Below are positions 53,559 to 61,814 of a stretch of 64,000 nucleotides of DNA, one piece after another. The translations under genes and the position numbers were made by a program. The notes under the pieces were generated by a model. It was given only the letters and a program-made list of their open reading frames with translations. It was not told where the DNA came from and ran no database searches. The first letter of the stretch is position 1, and every line of letters starts with the position of its first letter. Source of the stretch: Emticicia soli (GTDB taxonomy: Bacteria > Bacteroidota > Bacteroidia > Cytophagales > Spirosomataceae); NCBI RefSeq assembly GCF_037860775.1, contig NZ_JBBEWC010000007.1:186001-250000 (forward strand), given 5' to 3'.

Positions 53559-54431
53559 TCAAATGAGGTCGACTAATTTGTCGATAAAACTATTGATTTT
53601 TCTGATATTTCGGGCAAAAATCTTGCCGAATTTTTTATTTTTAGGGTTTGAAAGTCCATAAAAAGCTAGCGTAGGGCTAATAGCATATTGCTGCACTTTC
53701 TTTTTATAATCTGCCCAATATTTCATTCCTTTAAAATTGACTGAAACGAGCACTTGGCCATTCACAGTATTATTGGTTTTGTCAATTGTGCGTTCCGGTA
53801 AATTCCATGTACCTATATTCAAGCCATTGTGTTTTATTATCAACACCCCATCATAAAGGTTCGGAATATGCTCCATCCACAATTGGTCGGCATTCAGGCC
53901 CTTGCATAGGTTAATGTAGCCTTTCTTAGCTGTGTTATTTCCCCACCAGCCAAGAAAACGAGTACTTTCATCTGATTGACGCAAAGCCAGGAAACCAGAA
54001 TGGAAAATCCCTGTGTTAAGCGTCTGTTTTTCGTCGGGATGCACGCCTGCATGAAGCAATTGCGGTACAACAATAATATTGTAATTATTGAGATGCTCTT
54101 CAATAAAATCAATTTTACTATACAGTAAAGTTGTGCAATCAAAATACACAAGTTTTGCCGATTGCTGTAAGAAATGCTTCGCAAAAAAAGGTTTGCAGTT
54201 AGCCAATAATTCGCTTTGTGTATATTGCTGCGCCATTTCTTCAAGATAATCAATTTTTATCTCGTTTAAATCTATTACGGGATACTTGGCCTTGAAGTTG
54301 CTTGGTATTCTATCTTTTTTATCAACCAACCCTATGTAAAATTCAGCATCAGCATGGAATGATTTGATGGAATCACCAAGGGCATGGGCTTCGGGTAATT
54401 GATTTATATGACAAATCGTAAAAAATAGCAT
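53559..54431 (-). CDS. Putative glycosyltransferase, degenerate paralogue of the 55509-56489 gene
   Basis: A 290-residue protein aligned over its whole length with the 326-residue neighbour: both have a NQLPEAHALGDS-like start, ELLANCKPFFAKHFLQ/ELNTAVKPFYIDYFLK, NTGIFHSGFLAL/NTGIFNFGFVAM, DQLWMEH/DQHWADF and WNLPER/WNLHER. The metal-binding DxD of the neighbour (YFDPDI) is YFDCTT here, so GT-A activity may be lost or altered. The start at 54429-54431 is chosen to match the paralogue. It is the last gene of the polysaccharide locus. Confidence 0.75.
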   Translation of the reverse strand: MLFFTICHINQLPEAHALGDSIKSFHADAEFYIGLVDKKDRIPSNFKAKYPVIDLNEIKIDYLEEMAQQYTQSELLANCKPFFAKHFLQQSAKLVYFDCTTLLYSKIDFIEEHLNNYNIIVVPQLLHAGVHPDEKQTLNTGIFHSGFLALRQSDESTRFLGWWGNNTAKKGYINLCKGLNADQLWMEHIPNLYDGVLIIKHNGLNIGTWNLPERTIDKTNNTVNGQVLVSVNFKGMKYWADYKKKVQQYAISPTLAFYGLSNPKNKKFGKIFARNIRKINSFIDKLVDLI

Positions 54432-54461
54432 AAAAAAACTGTTAAAGACCAATTACGGCCC

Positions 54462-55502
54462 TCAACTTAATTGATGAGAAAAAGGTATGAGATTGTGTTG
54501 ATGAAGTGCCTTTATTACGTCATCGACGGGTATTTCGGCACTTGGTCCTTCAGTATTGCGCAAAATTAAGGCATTTTCGCCAGATTTATACTTGCCTGAA
54601 TAAGGAATATGATTTACAAAGTCTTCGAGCTTTCCTATCATTATTACGCCATAAGTACCTACGGCATTCGCTAAGTGCGCAGGGCCACTATCGATGCCAA
54701 TAAACAATTTTGCTCGCCTGATTACTTCTCCGGTTTCTAGCAAATTTAGTTTTCCGCAGAGATTAATATAGCGTTTATCGCTAATGCGTAAATCACTGCT
54801 TAAGCCAATTTCAACTATGTGATAATCGGTTTTTTCGAGCAGGTAATTAATCAATGTCTCCCATTTAGTACTATCCCAATTACGGCTATTCTGTGCCGAC
54901 TGGCAATGAACAACAAGATATTTATCGGGCAATTGTAAGCTATTAACTTTGGTGCGATGCGCTTCTGTTACAAATAAATTAGGTGCTAAATCATCAGTCG
55001 GCATTCCTGCAATTTTTTGCTGAACCATCAATAAATTGCCCTGAAAATAGTAATTACGTATCGTAATATTTTTGGCATCAGCCACTGGGTTTTCTACATA
55101 AGTATCGCAGATAGAACAATAGCTATTATTGCGGAATTGCAGGTTATACAATACATCAAAAATGCCTGAGTTTATCAATAATCGCCTCTGATTTGCACAG
55201 AATTCTTCAATAATGCCATCTAAATTCGGATTATTAGTTAATAATTCTTTGAATATGGGTTTCACAATCCAAAGAATATAATCTTCAGGGTGTTGGGCTC
55301 TTATTTGTCGGCTGATGGGTTCGCCTGCTACAATATCGCCAAACTGCTGTGTAAGCACAATGGCAACAACTTTTCGTTTGCCTAAAAATCTGATTTTTAA
55401 GAGTATGATTTTAAAATAGACTTTTAAAAAATGCAGGTAAACTTTTAAAAGGTGCGTATATTTTCGATAACGGTGTTGCCAGAGCGCAATAAATTTTTGC
55501 AT
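54462..55502 (-). CDS. Glycosyltransferase family 9 (heptosyltransferase-like)
   Basis: A 346-residue GT-B enzyme. VAIVLTQQFGDIVAGEPISRQIRAQ is the N-terminal GT9 block with the usual GD, and KLFIGIDSGPAHLANAVG is the nucleotide-sugar signature with DSGPxHLA. A basic, hydrophobic N-terminal segment (about 1-40) suggests membrane association. GT9 enzymes add ADP-heptose or similar sugars; a GmhA-like gene lies in the same locus, which supports a heptose donor but does not prove it. Confidence 0.88.
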   Translation of the reverse strand: MQKFIALWQHRYRKYTHLLKVYLHFLKVYFKIILLKIRFLGKRKVVAIVLTQQFGDIVAGEPISRQIRAQHPEDYILWIVKPIFKELLTNNPNLDGIIEEFCANQRRLLINSGIFDVLYNLQFRNNSYCSICDTYVENPVADAKNITIRNYYFQGNLLMVQQKIAGMPTDDLAPNLFVTEAHRTKVNSLQLPDKYLVVHCQSAQNSRNWDSTKWETLINYLLEKTDYHIVEIGLSSDLRISDKRYINLCGKLNLLETGEVIRRAKLFIGIDSGPAHLANAVGTYGVIMIGKLEDFVNHIPYSGKYKSGENALILRNTEGPSAEIPVDDVIKALHQHNLIPFSHQLS

Positions 55503-55508
55503 ATCCTG

Positions 55509-56489
55509 TTACGACTCAACTAATTGAGCTAATTTTTCTAAGGGCATTTTTAAATATTTTCTTACCCGCAAATATCGTTTTATTTTAGGAGGTTTAATAT
55601 AATCGCATCGAAAATGTTTCCAATATAATTCGTTGTTTTTTAGTAGCTCGTTTTTGTATAATTCAAATAAGGGAACTATATCAGGGCGTTCTTCAAAGTT
55701 AATTCGGTTCTGGTATTTCGATACTTCGTTTGCTTTAGCAATCAGATAACCGCTATAGTGGAAAAACTGCAAAGGAAATGTTTCATTGATATACCATTTG
55801 CCATCTTGATTCGAGCAAAACCTCTCATGCAGATTCCAATAAGCTACATTGTAGCCTAAATGTTTATTTATTAATACATTATCAAAATAAACCGGAAAGA
55901 AATCAGCCCAGTGCTGGTCTACAAAAAGACCATTGCAAAGGTCAATAAGACACTCCTTTTCTAATTTCTTACACCACCAATCTACCATTTTACGTGTATC
56001 AGCAGAGCGATGCATTGCTACAAACCCAAAATTGAAAATACCTGTATTAACAACATCTTCTTCATTTTGCCACTTGTTGTCGTTGTAAGGTGTAACGATA
56101 TGCGGCGTAACAATGATGTTATATTTTTCTAAGTTTTCTTCAAGGTGCGTAAGCTTATCAAAAACGATAATATCAGGGTCGAAATAGATAATGTTATCTG
56201 CCTCGGTATGATTCTTTAGAAAATAATCTATATAAAATGGCTTTACTGCTGTGTTTAGTTCTGTAATATCGTAGCGCTCGCACATACCTGCCAAATCGGC
56301 AATATTTATTTTATCGAGCTCAAGCAATGGGTATTCAGGCAGTTTGCTGGTATCAATCTCTTTCGTGTCAAGTTTATCTACTAAACCAATGATAAATTTG
56401 ATATGTGGATTATGTTTTTTGAGCGAATCGCCCAAAGTATGTGCCTGTGCCAGATAATTGACCGAACAAAGTGTAAAAGCAAGTGTCAT
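55509..56489 (-). CDS. Putative GT-A glycosyltransferase (glycogenin/GT8-like)
   Basis: A 326-residue protein with a nucleotide-sugar-transferase pattern: FTLCSVNYLAQAHTLGDSLKKHNP at the start, DNIIYFDPDIIVFDKLTHLE with a DxD-type metal site (about 98-103), NTGIFNFGFVAMHRS, WADFFPVYFDNVLINKHLGYNVAYWNLHER and FFHYSGY near the end. I cannot assign a sugar. It lies between a GT4 and a GT9 gene, six bases from the latter, and has a degenerate paralogue two genes downstream. Confidence 0.82.
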   Translation of the reverse strand: MTLAFTLCSVNYLAQAHTLGDSLKKHNPHIKFIIGLVDKLDTKEIDTSKLPEYPLLELDKINIADLAGMCERYDITELNTAVKPFYIDYFLKNHTEADNIIYFDPDIIVFDKLTHLEENLEKYNIIVTPHIVTPYNDNKWQNEEDVVNTGIFNFGFVAMHRSADTRKMVDWWCKKLEKECLIDLCNGLFVDQHWADFFPVYFDNVLINKHLGYNVAYWNLHERFCSNQDGKWYINETFPLQFFHYSGYLIAKANEVSKYQNRINFEERPDIVPLFELYKNELLKNNELYWKHFRCDYIKPPKIKRYLRVRKYLKMPLEKLAQLVES

Positions 56490-56504
56490 AAGAGTTGGTG
56501 TCTT

Positions 56505-57671
56505 TCAAGACAGATTTTCTAATAATTTTTCGATTTTCAGAATCGAATTTTCGAAACTATATAGTGTAAGGACTTTTTCTTTGGCTCTTTTTCCCTGAGC
56601 ACCTGTTGGATTGGTTTTGTGAGAAACAATAGCCTGTGCCATAGCCTGAATGTCAAGGTAAGGGAAAAGCTGTCCGGCATCTTGTTCTATAAACTCTGAG
56701 CAGCCTCCGGTTTTTTCAAAGCCAAAAATAATCCTTTCAGATAAGGCTGCTTCGAGCATTACCAACGGAAATGGGTCTTCTCTTGAAACAACAGCAAATA
56801 TATCGAAACAATTAATTAATTCTACAGCTTCGGGAGTAGGTTCGATAAAAGTGATGTGATGCTGAATACCCATCTTTATAACATCAAAAATCACCTGATT
56901 ATAGTATTCGCCTTCTTTTTTTACACCAACCCATGCAAAATGTATATTTTCCGGCGCAATACTCAATACATTTTTGGCAAGTAAAGCAAATATATCTAAG
57001 CCTTTGCGCCATTCGGCATTACCGCAACCACCTATCAGAAAAGCCTTTTCAGGAATACCATATTTTCTTCTGATAGCTGCCTGCTTGGTTTCTGCTGCTC
57101 GTTTTAGTACATCAGCATTGTTAACAAAAGAATGAATTACTTCAACTTTTTGCGTAGACACGCCATGATTTTCTATGATATTATCTGCCACGGCTTGCGA
57201 GCAAGCAATTAGCTTAGTAGTATTATCAAACAAAAATTTTCTGTTTTCTGCCGATGAATAAAGCTGAATAGAAAACTCCAATTCGTGAATATGTGTAATA
57301 AGTGGTGCTTTCAGATACGAAAGTAACTCAGGCATTACCCACGCAGTAGCAATGGTATTGGTATAAATACAATCAAAATTCTCGGATTGTAATTTCGCTT
57401 TTAAAGCTTCTTTCGCCGCTTGGTTTGGATTGCTATCTTTCAGTTTGAGTTTTTTCAATACCTTATCCTGCAAGCTTAATGTTGTATTTGCGGGCTCGTT
57501 TGGATATTTAGAAACAGGGCAAATCTGCTCAAAATCCTTTTCTAATGAGCCTCCGCCAAGCAGCAGCAAGTGCATAGACATCTTTTTCTGCTGGAAATAT
57601 TGCATAATATTCAGCAAAAAAATCTGTGCTCCGGCCCGGTTGGCATCATGACTAATAAAAAGGATTTTCAT
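56505..57671 (-). CDS. Glycosyltransferase family 4
   Basis: A 388-residue GT-B enzyme. Its N-terminus (FISHDANRAGAQIFLLNIM) is the typical GAQ segment, and the C-terminal half has GGCGNAEWRKGLDIF, FAWVGV and the EX7E-bearing VVSREDPFPLVMLEAALSE. It shares this REDPFPLVM block with the GT4 at 58403-59509, so the two are likely from one subfamily, probably after duplication. Separated from gmhA by a palindromic repeat. Confidence 0.9.
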   Translation of the reverse strand: MKILFISHDANRAGAQIFLLNIMQYFQQKKMSMHLLLLGGGSLEKDFEQICPVSKYPNEPANTTLSLQDKVLKKLKLKDSNPNQAAKEALKAKLQSENFDCIYTNTIATAWVMPELLSYLKAPLITHIHELEFSIQLYSSAENRKFLFDNTTKLIACSQAVADNIIENHGVSTQKVEVIHSFVNNADVLKRAAETKQAAIRRKYGIPEKAFLIGGCGNAEWRKGLDIFALLAKNVLSIAPENIHFAWVGVKKEGEYYNQVIFDVIKMGIQHHITFIEPTPEAVELINCFDIFAVVSREDPFPLVMLEAALSERIIFGFEKTGGCSEFIEQDAGQLFPYLDIQAMAQAIVSHKTNPTGAQGKRAKEKVLTLYSFENSILKIEKLLENLS

Positions 57672-57696
57672 ACTTAAGTATTGAGTGATTTTTGTC

Positions 57697-57805
57697 TGAA
57701 CTATGATTTACCTGATTCAGCTGATTTCGCTGACTCACAAATTGATTTTAGCTGATTCTTAAATAAAATCAGTGAAATCATATAAATCAGGTAAATCATA
57801 GTTCA
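57697..57805. repeat. Large imperfect palindromic repeat overlapping the gmhA stop codon
   Basis: The left arm from 57697 contains GAACTATGATTTACCTGATT, and the right arm ends with its near-perfect reverse complement, AATCAGGTAAATCATAGTTC, at about 57785-57804. The arms match imperfectly for about 40 bases each, and internal copies of the GATTT/AAATC motif fill the centre. The right end provides the stop codon (57803-57805) of gmhA. Its size and symmetry fit a small palindromic, perhaps mobile, intergenic repeat; no transposase is present. Confidence 0.75.
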
Positions 57806-58387
57806 AGACTTCACAACCATCTTCTCAATCAAGAGCATCAGGATATGGATTACTTTGATATGGATTTCTTGAATACGGTCAGCATAGCCAAAGTGTGGAA
57901 CGATAATCTCGGCATCGGCTACTCCTTTGAGTTTACCCCCATCTTTACCCGAGAAAACCACTACTTTCATGCCTTTTTCACGGGCTGCTTGCACAGCATT
58001 GATAATATTTTTTGAGTTACCACTTGTGCTGATACCTAGTAGCACATCACCCTCGTTCCCTAAACCTTCAATGAATCTCGAAAAAACGAAGTCATAGCCG
58101 TAATCGTTGGCTGTGCAAGAAATATGGCTTGGGTCAGAAATGGCAATAGCAGCCAATGCACGACGGTTTTCACGGTAGCGGCCCGATAACTCTTCGGCAA
58201 AATGCATGGCATCGCAATGCGAGCCACCATTACCACAAGAGATAATCTTCTTGCCATTTTTCAGTGCATCAGCCATCAGAATAGCAATAGACTCTATATT
58301 TTTAATATTTTCTTCCGACGAAATAAAATTATCAAGCACTTGCTGTGCTTCTTTCAACTCACCCAGAATATCATTCAAATTATTCAT
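57803..58387 (-). CDS. gmhA: Phosphoheptose isomerase-like SIS protein
   Basis: A 194-residue SIS-domain enzyme of the GmhA/DiaA type. ISCGNGGSHCDAMHFAEELSGRY (about 49-71, read in parts) holds the substrate Ser and catalytic Glu65, VLLGISTSGNSKNII is the second phosphosugar loop, and the C-terminal helix HIKVIHILMLLIE includes the catalytic His. It would convert sedoheptulose-7-phosphate to heptose-7-phosphate. Location in a glycosyltransferase cluster favours GmhA over the replication-linked DiaA. The last codons and stop lie in a palindromic repeat. Confidence 0.9.
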   Translation of the reverse strand: MNNLNDILGELKEAQQVLDNFISSEENIKNIESIAILMADALKNGKKIISCGNGGSHCDAMHFAEELSGRYRENRRALAAIAISDPSHISCTANDYGYDFVFSRFIEGLGNEGDVLLGISTSGNSKNIINAVQAAREKGMKVVVFSGKDGGKLKGVADAEIIVPHFGYADRIQEIHIKVIHILMLLIEKMVVKS

Positions 58388-58402
58388 CTTTTATGCTTCT
58401 TA

Positions 58403-59509
58403 TTAATTTTCATTAAAGAATTTTACCCACTTATCAATCTGATTTTTTATGTCAAAAGTCAAAGCACGGTTTTTTAATACATCTTTATCTATCTTAACCT
58501 TCTTTTCCTGAATCTGAATGATAGCATTGGCCAAATCTTTCGGATTAAAGCTATCTACTACAACACCCATACCTTCTTGTAAAAACTCTGCAACACCGCC
58601 CGAATTGAAACTTGCAATTGGTTTTTGCAGAAAAGCAGCCTCAATCATTACTAAAGGGAAGGGGTCTTCTCGTGCTAGCAAAACAAAACCATCGGCTAAG
58701 TTTAGGTAATCATAATATTCTTTCGATTGCTCTCCCAATTCAATGAAATTCAGTTTTTCTATCTTTTTGCGTTGCTCAATGTAGTGTAATACGCCTGTTT
58801 TCTTGGTATAGCCCAGCCACAGCAGATAGGTGTTGGCTGGTAAATTAGCCAATAAATCAAGGGCTAAATCATAACCTTTACGAAGATTCATAGAGCCAGA
58901 CATCATCCAGATATTCGCATCTTGTGGTATGTTTAGCTTTTTTCTTAAATCTTGCGGCTTTTGGCTGATAAGTACTTTATCGGTATCTATAAACTCATGT
59001 AGCAAAACCGTATTCTTATAACCCATTTGCTGAATACGTTTTTCTACAATGGCAGAGCAACAAATGATTTTCTCGGCATTATCAAACTGAAATTTGAAAT
59101 CGTCGTACACAATTTCGTCGTAGACACTTACCAACTCATGCACGTGCACGTAATAAGGTATGTTCAGACTCTTAGCCAACCTTGCAAAGCGTGGCATTGT
59201 GAGGGTATTCAAATACCATTTATCGGCCTGTACTTGTTTCTGGATTTTCAGTAACCTGGCCTCTTCGGGTAGCTTTTTAAATAGCTTAAAGTAGATACCC
59301 TCATATATTTTATAAATAAAGCCTTGTTTAGTGCTATTGATAAAGGTAATATCGGCCGTTGAATGTTTAGCAAAGAGCTCGCCATTCTGACAACTATAAA
59401 TAACCGATTTGATTTTACCTGATAAATGCCGAAGCAAATACCAGAGCATCATTTCAGAACCTGTTCGTCCGCCGGTTGGTGTAAGAAAAAGGATGGTTTT
59501 TCCGTTCAT
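58403..59509 (-). CDS. Glycosyltransferase family 4
   Basis: A 368-residue GT-B enzyme. It starts ILFLTPTGGRTGSEMMLWYLLRHL and has SGSMNLRKGYDLAL, LLWLGYTKKTGVLHYI, then LLAREDPFPLVMIEAAFLQKPIASF with the EX7E pair. It resembles the GT4 at 56505-57671. Its ATG overlaps the GT2 stop by four bases (ATGA), so the two are translationally coupled. Sugar unknown. Confidence 0.9.
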   Translation of the reverse strand: MNGKTILFLTPTGGRTGSEMMLWYLLRHLSGKIKSVIYSCQNGELFAKHSTADITFINSTKQGFIYKIYEGIYFKLFKKLPEEARLLKIQKQVQADKWYLNTLTMPRFARLAKSLNIPYYVHVHELVSVYDEIVYDDFKFQFDNAEKIICCSAIVEKRIQQMGYKNTVLLHEFIDTDKVLISQKPQDLRKKLNIPQDANIWMMSGSMNLRKGYDLALDLLANLPANTYLLWLGYTKKTGVLHYIEQRKKIEKLNFIELGEQSKEYYDYLNLADGFVLLAREDPFPLVMIEAAFLQKPIASFNSGGVAEFLQEGMGVVVDSFNPKDLANAIIQIQEKKVKIDKDVLKNRALTFDIKNQIDKWVKFFNEN

Positions 59510-60483
59510 TTAATTTTATAAAAAGTCGGTTTTTTAAGTAAAATTCTCCAGAAAAACTTGGAGAACGTACCTATAGTACCTGCAAATCTTTTCTGATTAT
59601 ACAAATCACCGAATGGATTTTTTATTTTCAAAAGATTAGAGACAATTTTCATCAAAAAAAACGTTGGCACCCACAGCCAATAGTGCAGCATCATCAGAAA
59701 ATAATGGAATGCACCAAATTGTTTACGAATCCAAACGAGGTTCGAAAGCTGAATTTGTTCGTCAAATCTATTAAAATAAGTGTAGTTTTGTGCTTCTTCG
59801 TAGCGTTCGGGTTTGCTGCCCCATTCTTCGTGAATAATTCGACAATCTTTAAAAACCAGTTGTTTACCTACTTTGCCTAATCGATAACCCCACTCGGTAT
59901 CTTCGCCATAGAGAAAAAACTCTTCGTCGAAACCTCTGGTTTTTTCAAAGCCTTCACGGCGCACCATCAAAAAAGCCGCAGCAATGTAATCTACCTGCTC
60001 GGGGTCATTGTATTTGGTGTAAGGAATAAGTTTATCAAGGTATTTTCTGAAAGTAGGAGGGGTTATCCAGAAATCACGACGGAAAGTAAAGGTATGATAA
60101 AATGCACGAGGGCTAAGGTCTGGATAAACCTGATATGCCCCACCTGCTATGGCATCAGGGCGTTTGTCTAGTAACTCTACACAGGTATCTATTACGGGCT
60201 CAAACAATTTGGTGTCAGAGTTCAACAATAGAAAATACCTGCCTTTGGCGTTTTTCATGCCTAGGTTATTGGCACGGCCAAAACCGGCATTATAGCCCAT
60301 AGGCATCCACTTTACTTCAGGAAATAGCTTTTTTACGTAGCCTTCGTCGTCGCCTTTTGACTGGTTATCTACAATAATTACTTCATAGCTTACCCGTTTG
60401 GTAAACTGTTGCACTGTTTTCAGACACTCAACAATCAACTCCGGTGTACGATAATTAACTATAATTATTGATACATCTATCAC
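59506..60483 (-). CDS. Glycosyltransferase family 2 (rhamnosyltransferase-like)
   Basis: A 325-residue GT-A enzyme. VSIIIVNYRTPELIVECLKTVQ and EVIIVDNQSKGDDEGY are the donor-binding parts, YFLLLNSDTKLFEP carries the metal site, and FFLYGEDTEWGYRLGKVGK the catalytic ED. Such WcaE/RfbF-type enzymes often add rhamnose in O-antigen synthesis, but the donor is unproven. A hydrophobic stretch (about 268-290) suggests membrane association. It lies downstream of the DegT aminotransferase by about 40 bases. Confidence 0.9.
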   Translation of the reverse strand: MIDVSIIIVNYRTPELIVECLKTVQQFTKRVSYEVIIVDNQSKGDDEGYVKKLFPEVKWMPMGYNAGFGRANNLGMKNAKGRYFLLLNSDTKLFEPVIDTCVELLDKRPDAIAGGAYQVYPDLSPRAFYHTFTFRRDFWITPPTFRKYLDKLIPYTKYNDPEQVDYIAAAFLMVRREGFEKTRGFDEEFFLYGEDTEWGYRLGKVGKQLVFKDCRIIHEEWGSKPERYEEAQNYTYFNRFDEQIQLSNLVWIRKQFGAFHYFLMMLHYWLWVPTFFLMKIVSNLLKIKNPFGDLYNQKRFAGTIGTFSKFFWRILLKKPTFYKIK

Positions 60484-60524
60484 TAATGAGACAAATTTGA
60501 TTTAAAATGATTAATAGGACTTGA

Positions 60525-61601
60525 CTAAAGTGTGGCGTTTACGACTCGTGCAATACGCTCAACGTCTTTAAGGTCTAGGTCATAATACAATGGTAAAGAT
60601 AATGCTGCTGCCGACATTTTTTCAGAAACAGGGCAGGGATTATAAAAATCGAGGTAAGGAAGCTGATTTAATGATGGATAAAAATAGCGGCGTGGCACAA
60701 TATCTTCCTTTTTTAACGCCTCGGTTACTTCCAGCAGTTTTTCTTCTGAAGGCAACATAACCGGATAGTAAGCATAGTTGTACACAAAGCCAGCAATATC
60801 CTGCTTTGGTTGTTTTAATTTGCTCCAGTCTAAAAGTGCATCGTATTTTTCTGAAATTACTTTGCGTTGCCGTATAATTTCATTTACTCGTGGCAAGTTG
60901 CAAAGACCCATAGCCGCATGAAACTCAGAGTTTTTGGCATTGATGCCCATCATAAAATAGTCATCGTTTTTGTGACCGAAACTACGGTAATGTGAAAGTG
61001 TTTTGGCTAAATCATCGTCTTTGCAAATTACGCAACCACCTTCTACCGTATGAAACACCTTTGTAGCATGAAAACTGCAAGTAGCTACATCGCCAAATGC
61101 AAGTACCGATTGCCCATGATAAGTAGCACCAAAACAGTGCGCGCCATCATAAATCACTTTCAGCTTATATTTTTGAGCAATCTTCTCTATTTTTTCTACA
61201 TCGCATGGGCGCCCATACACATGAGTAGCCAGAATGGCGGAAGTTTTATCGGTAATAGCCTGCTCAATAAGATTGGCATCAATATTATAAGTGTCGGCCT
61301 CTATGTCAACAAACACAGGCTTTACATTCTCCCAAAGTATTGAAGTAGTTGTAGCACAATACGAAAACGGCGTGGTGATGATTTCGCCTTTCAGATTAAG
61401 CGCTTTAATGGCAATTTGTAAGGCTATGGTGCCATTAGTAACATATAGTAGGTTTTTTACTCCTAAATAGGTTTTCAATTCCTCTTCTAATTCACGAACC
61501 ATCGGCCCGTTATTAGTCAACCATGCACTCTCCCAAATACCTTTTATTTTAGCCTGGTATTCTTCAATTGGTGGTAAAAAAGATTTTGTTACGTTTATCA
61601 C
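60525..61601 (-). CDS. DegT/DnrJ/EryC1 sugar aminotransferase
   Basis: A 358-residue PLP enzyme that aminates a nucleotide-linked keto-sugar. The PLP lysine is Lys181 in CSFHATKVFHTVEGG, with YVTNGTIALQIA for phosphate binding and VIYDGAHCFGA as the Asp strand. The sugar made (for example a Qui3N/Fuc3N or Qui4N-type nucleotide sugar) cannot be told. No cognate dehydratase is in the window. A 213-base gap, with an inverted repeat, separates it from wzt upstream. Confidence 0.93.
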   Translation of the reverse strand: MINVTKSFLPPIEEYQAKIKGIWESAWLTNNGPMVRELEEELKTYLGVKNLLYVTNGTIALQIAIKALNLKGEIITTPFSYCATTTSILWENVKPVFVDIEADTYNIDANLIEQAITDKTSAILATHVYGRPCDVEKIEKIAQKYKLKVIYDGAHCFGATYHGQSVLAFGDVATCSFHATKVFHTVEGGCVICKDDDLAKTLSHYRSFGHKNDDYFMMGINAKNSEFHAAMGLCNLPRVNEIIRQRKVISEKYDALLDWSKLKQPKQDIAGFVYNYAYYPVMLPSEEKLLEVTEALKKEDIVPRRYFYPSLNQLPYLDFYNPCPVSEKMSAAALSLPLYYDLDLKDVERIARVVNATL

Positions 61602-61641
61602 TATATTGAAACACTATGTTTAAACTGATGAAGAAACTAAG

Positions 61642-61707
61642 CATATTCAGTGGTGATTTTCGGGCCTGCAAATAAACTTTACCGACTGAATTACAAGGCT
61701 GAATATG
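61642..61707. repeat. Inverted repeat in the wzt-degT gap
   Basis: CATATTCAG (61642-61650) and CTGAATATG (61699-61707) are a perfect 9-base inverted repeat with a 48-base interval. No promoter box of good quality is visible in the gap; the pair may fold in the polycistronic mRNA. Confidence 0.4.
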
Positions 61708-61814
61708 TTCGAAAAATGTTATTTACAAAAGTAGTTATTATTCGAAAATAAAGAAGATGATTTTAAGAATCCTTATACCTGATTATTATCATTTTAATAT
61801 CATGCACAGATTCA

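Noticed and set aside
57697..57805. CRISPR-like or phage attachment repeat
   Set aside because: There is one palindrome only, with no regularly spaced direct repeats, spacers, cas genes, integrase or tRNA nearby.
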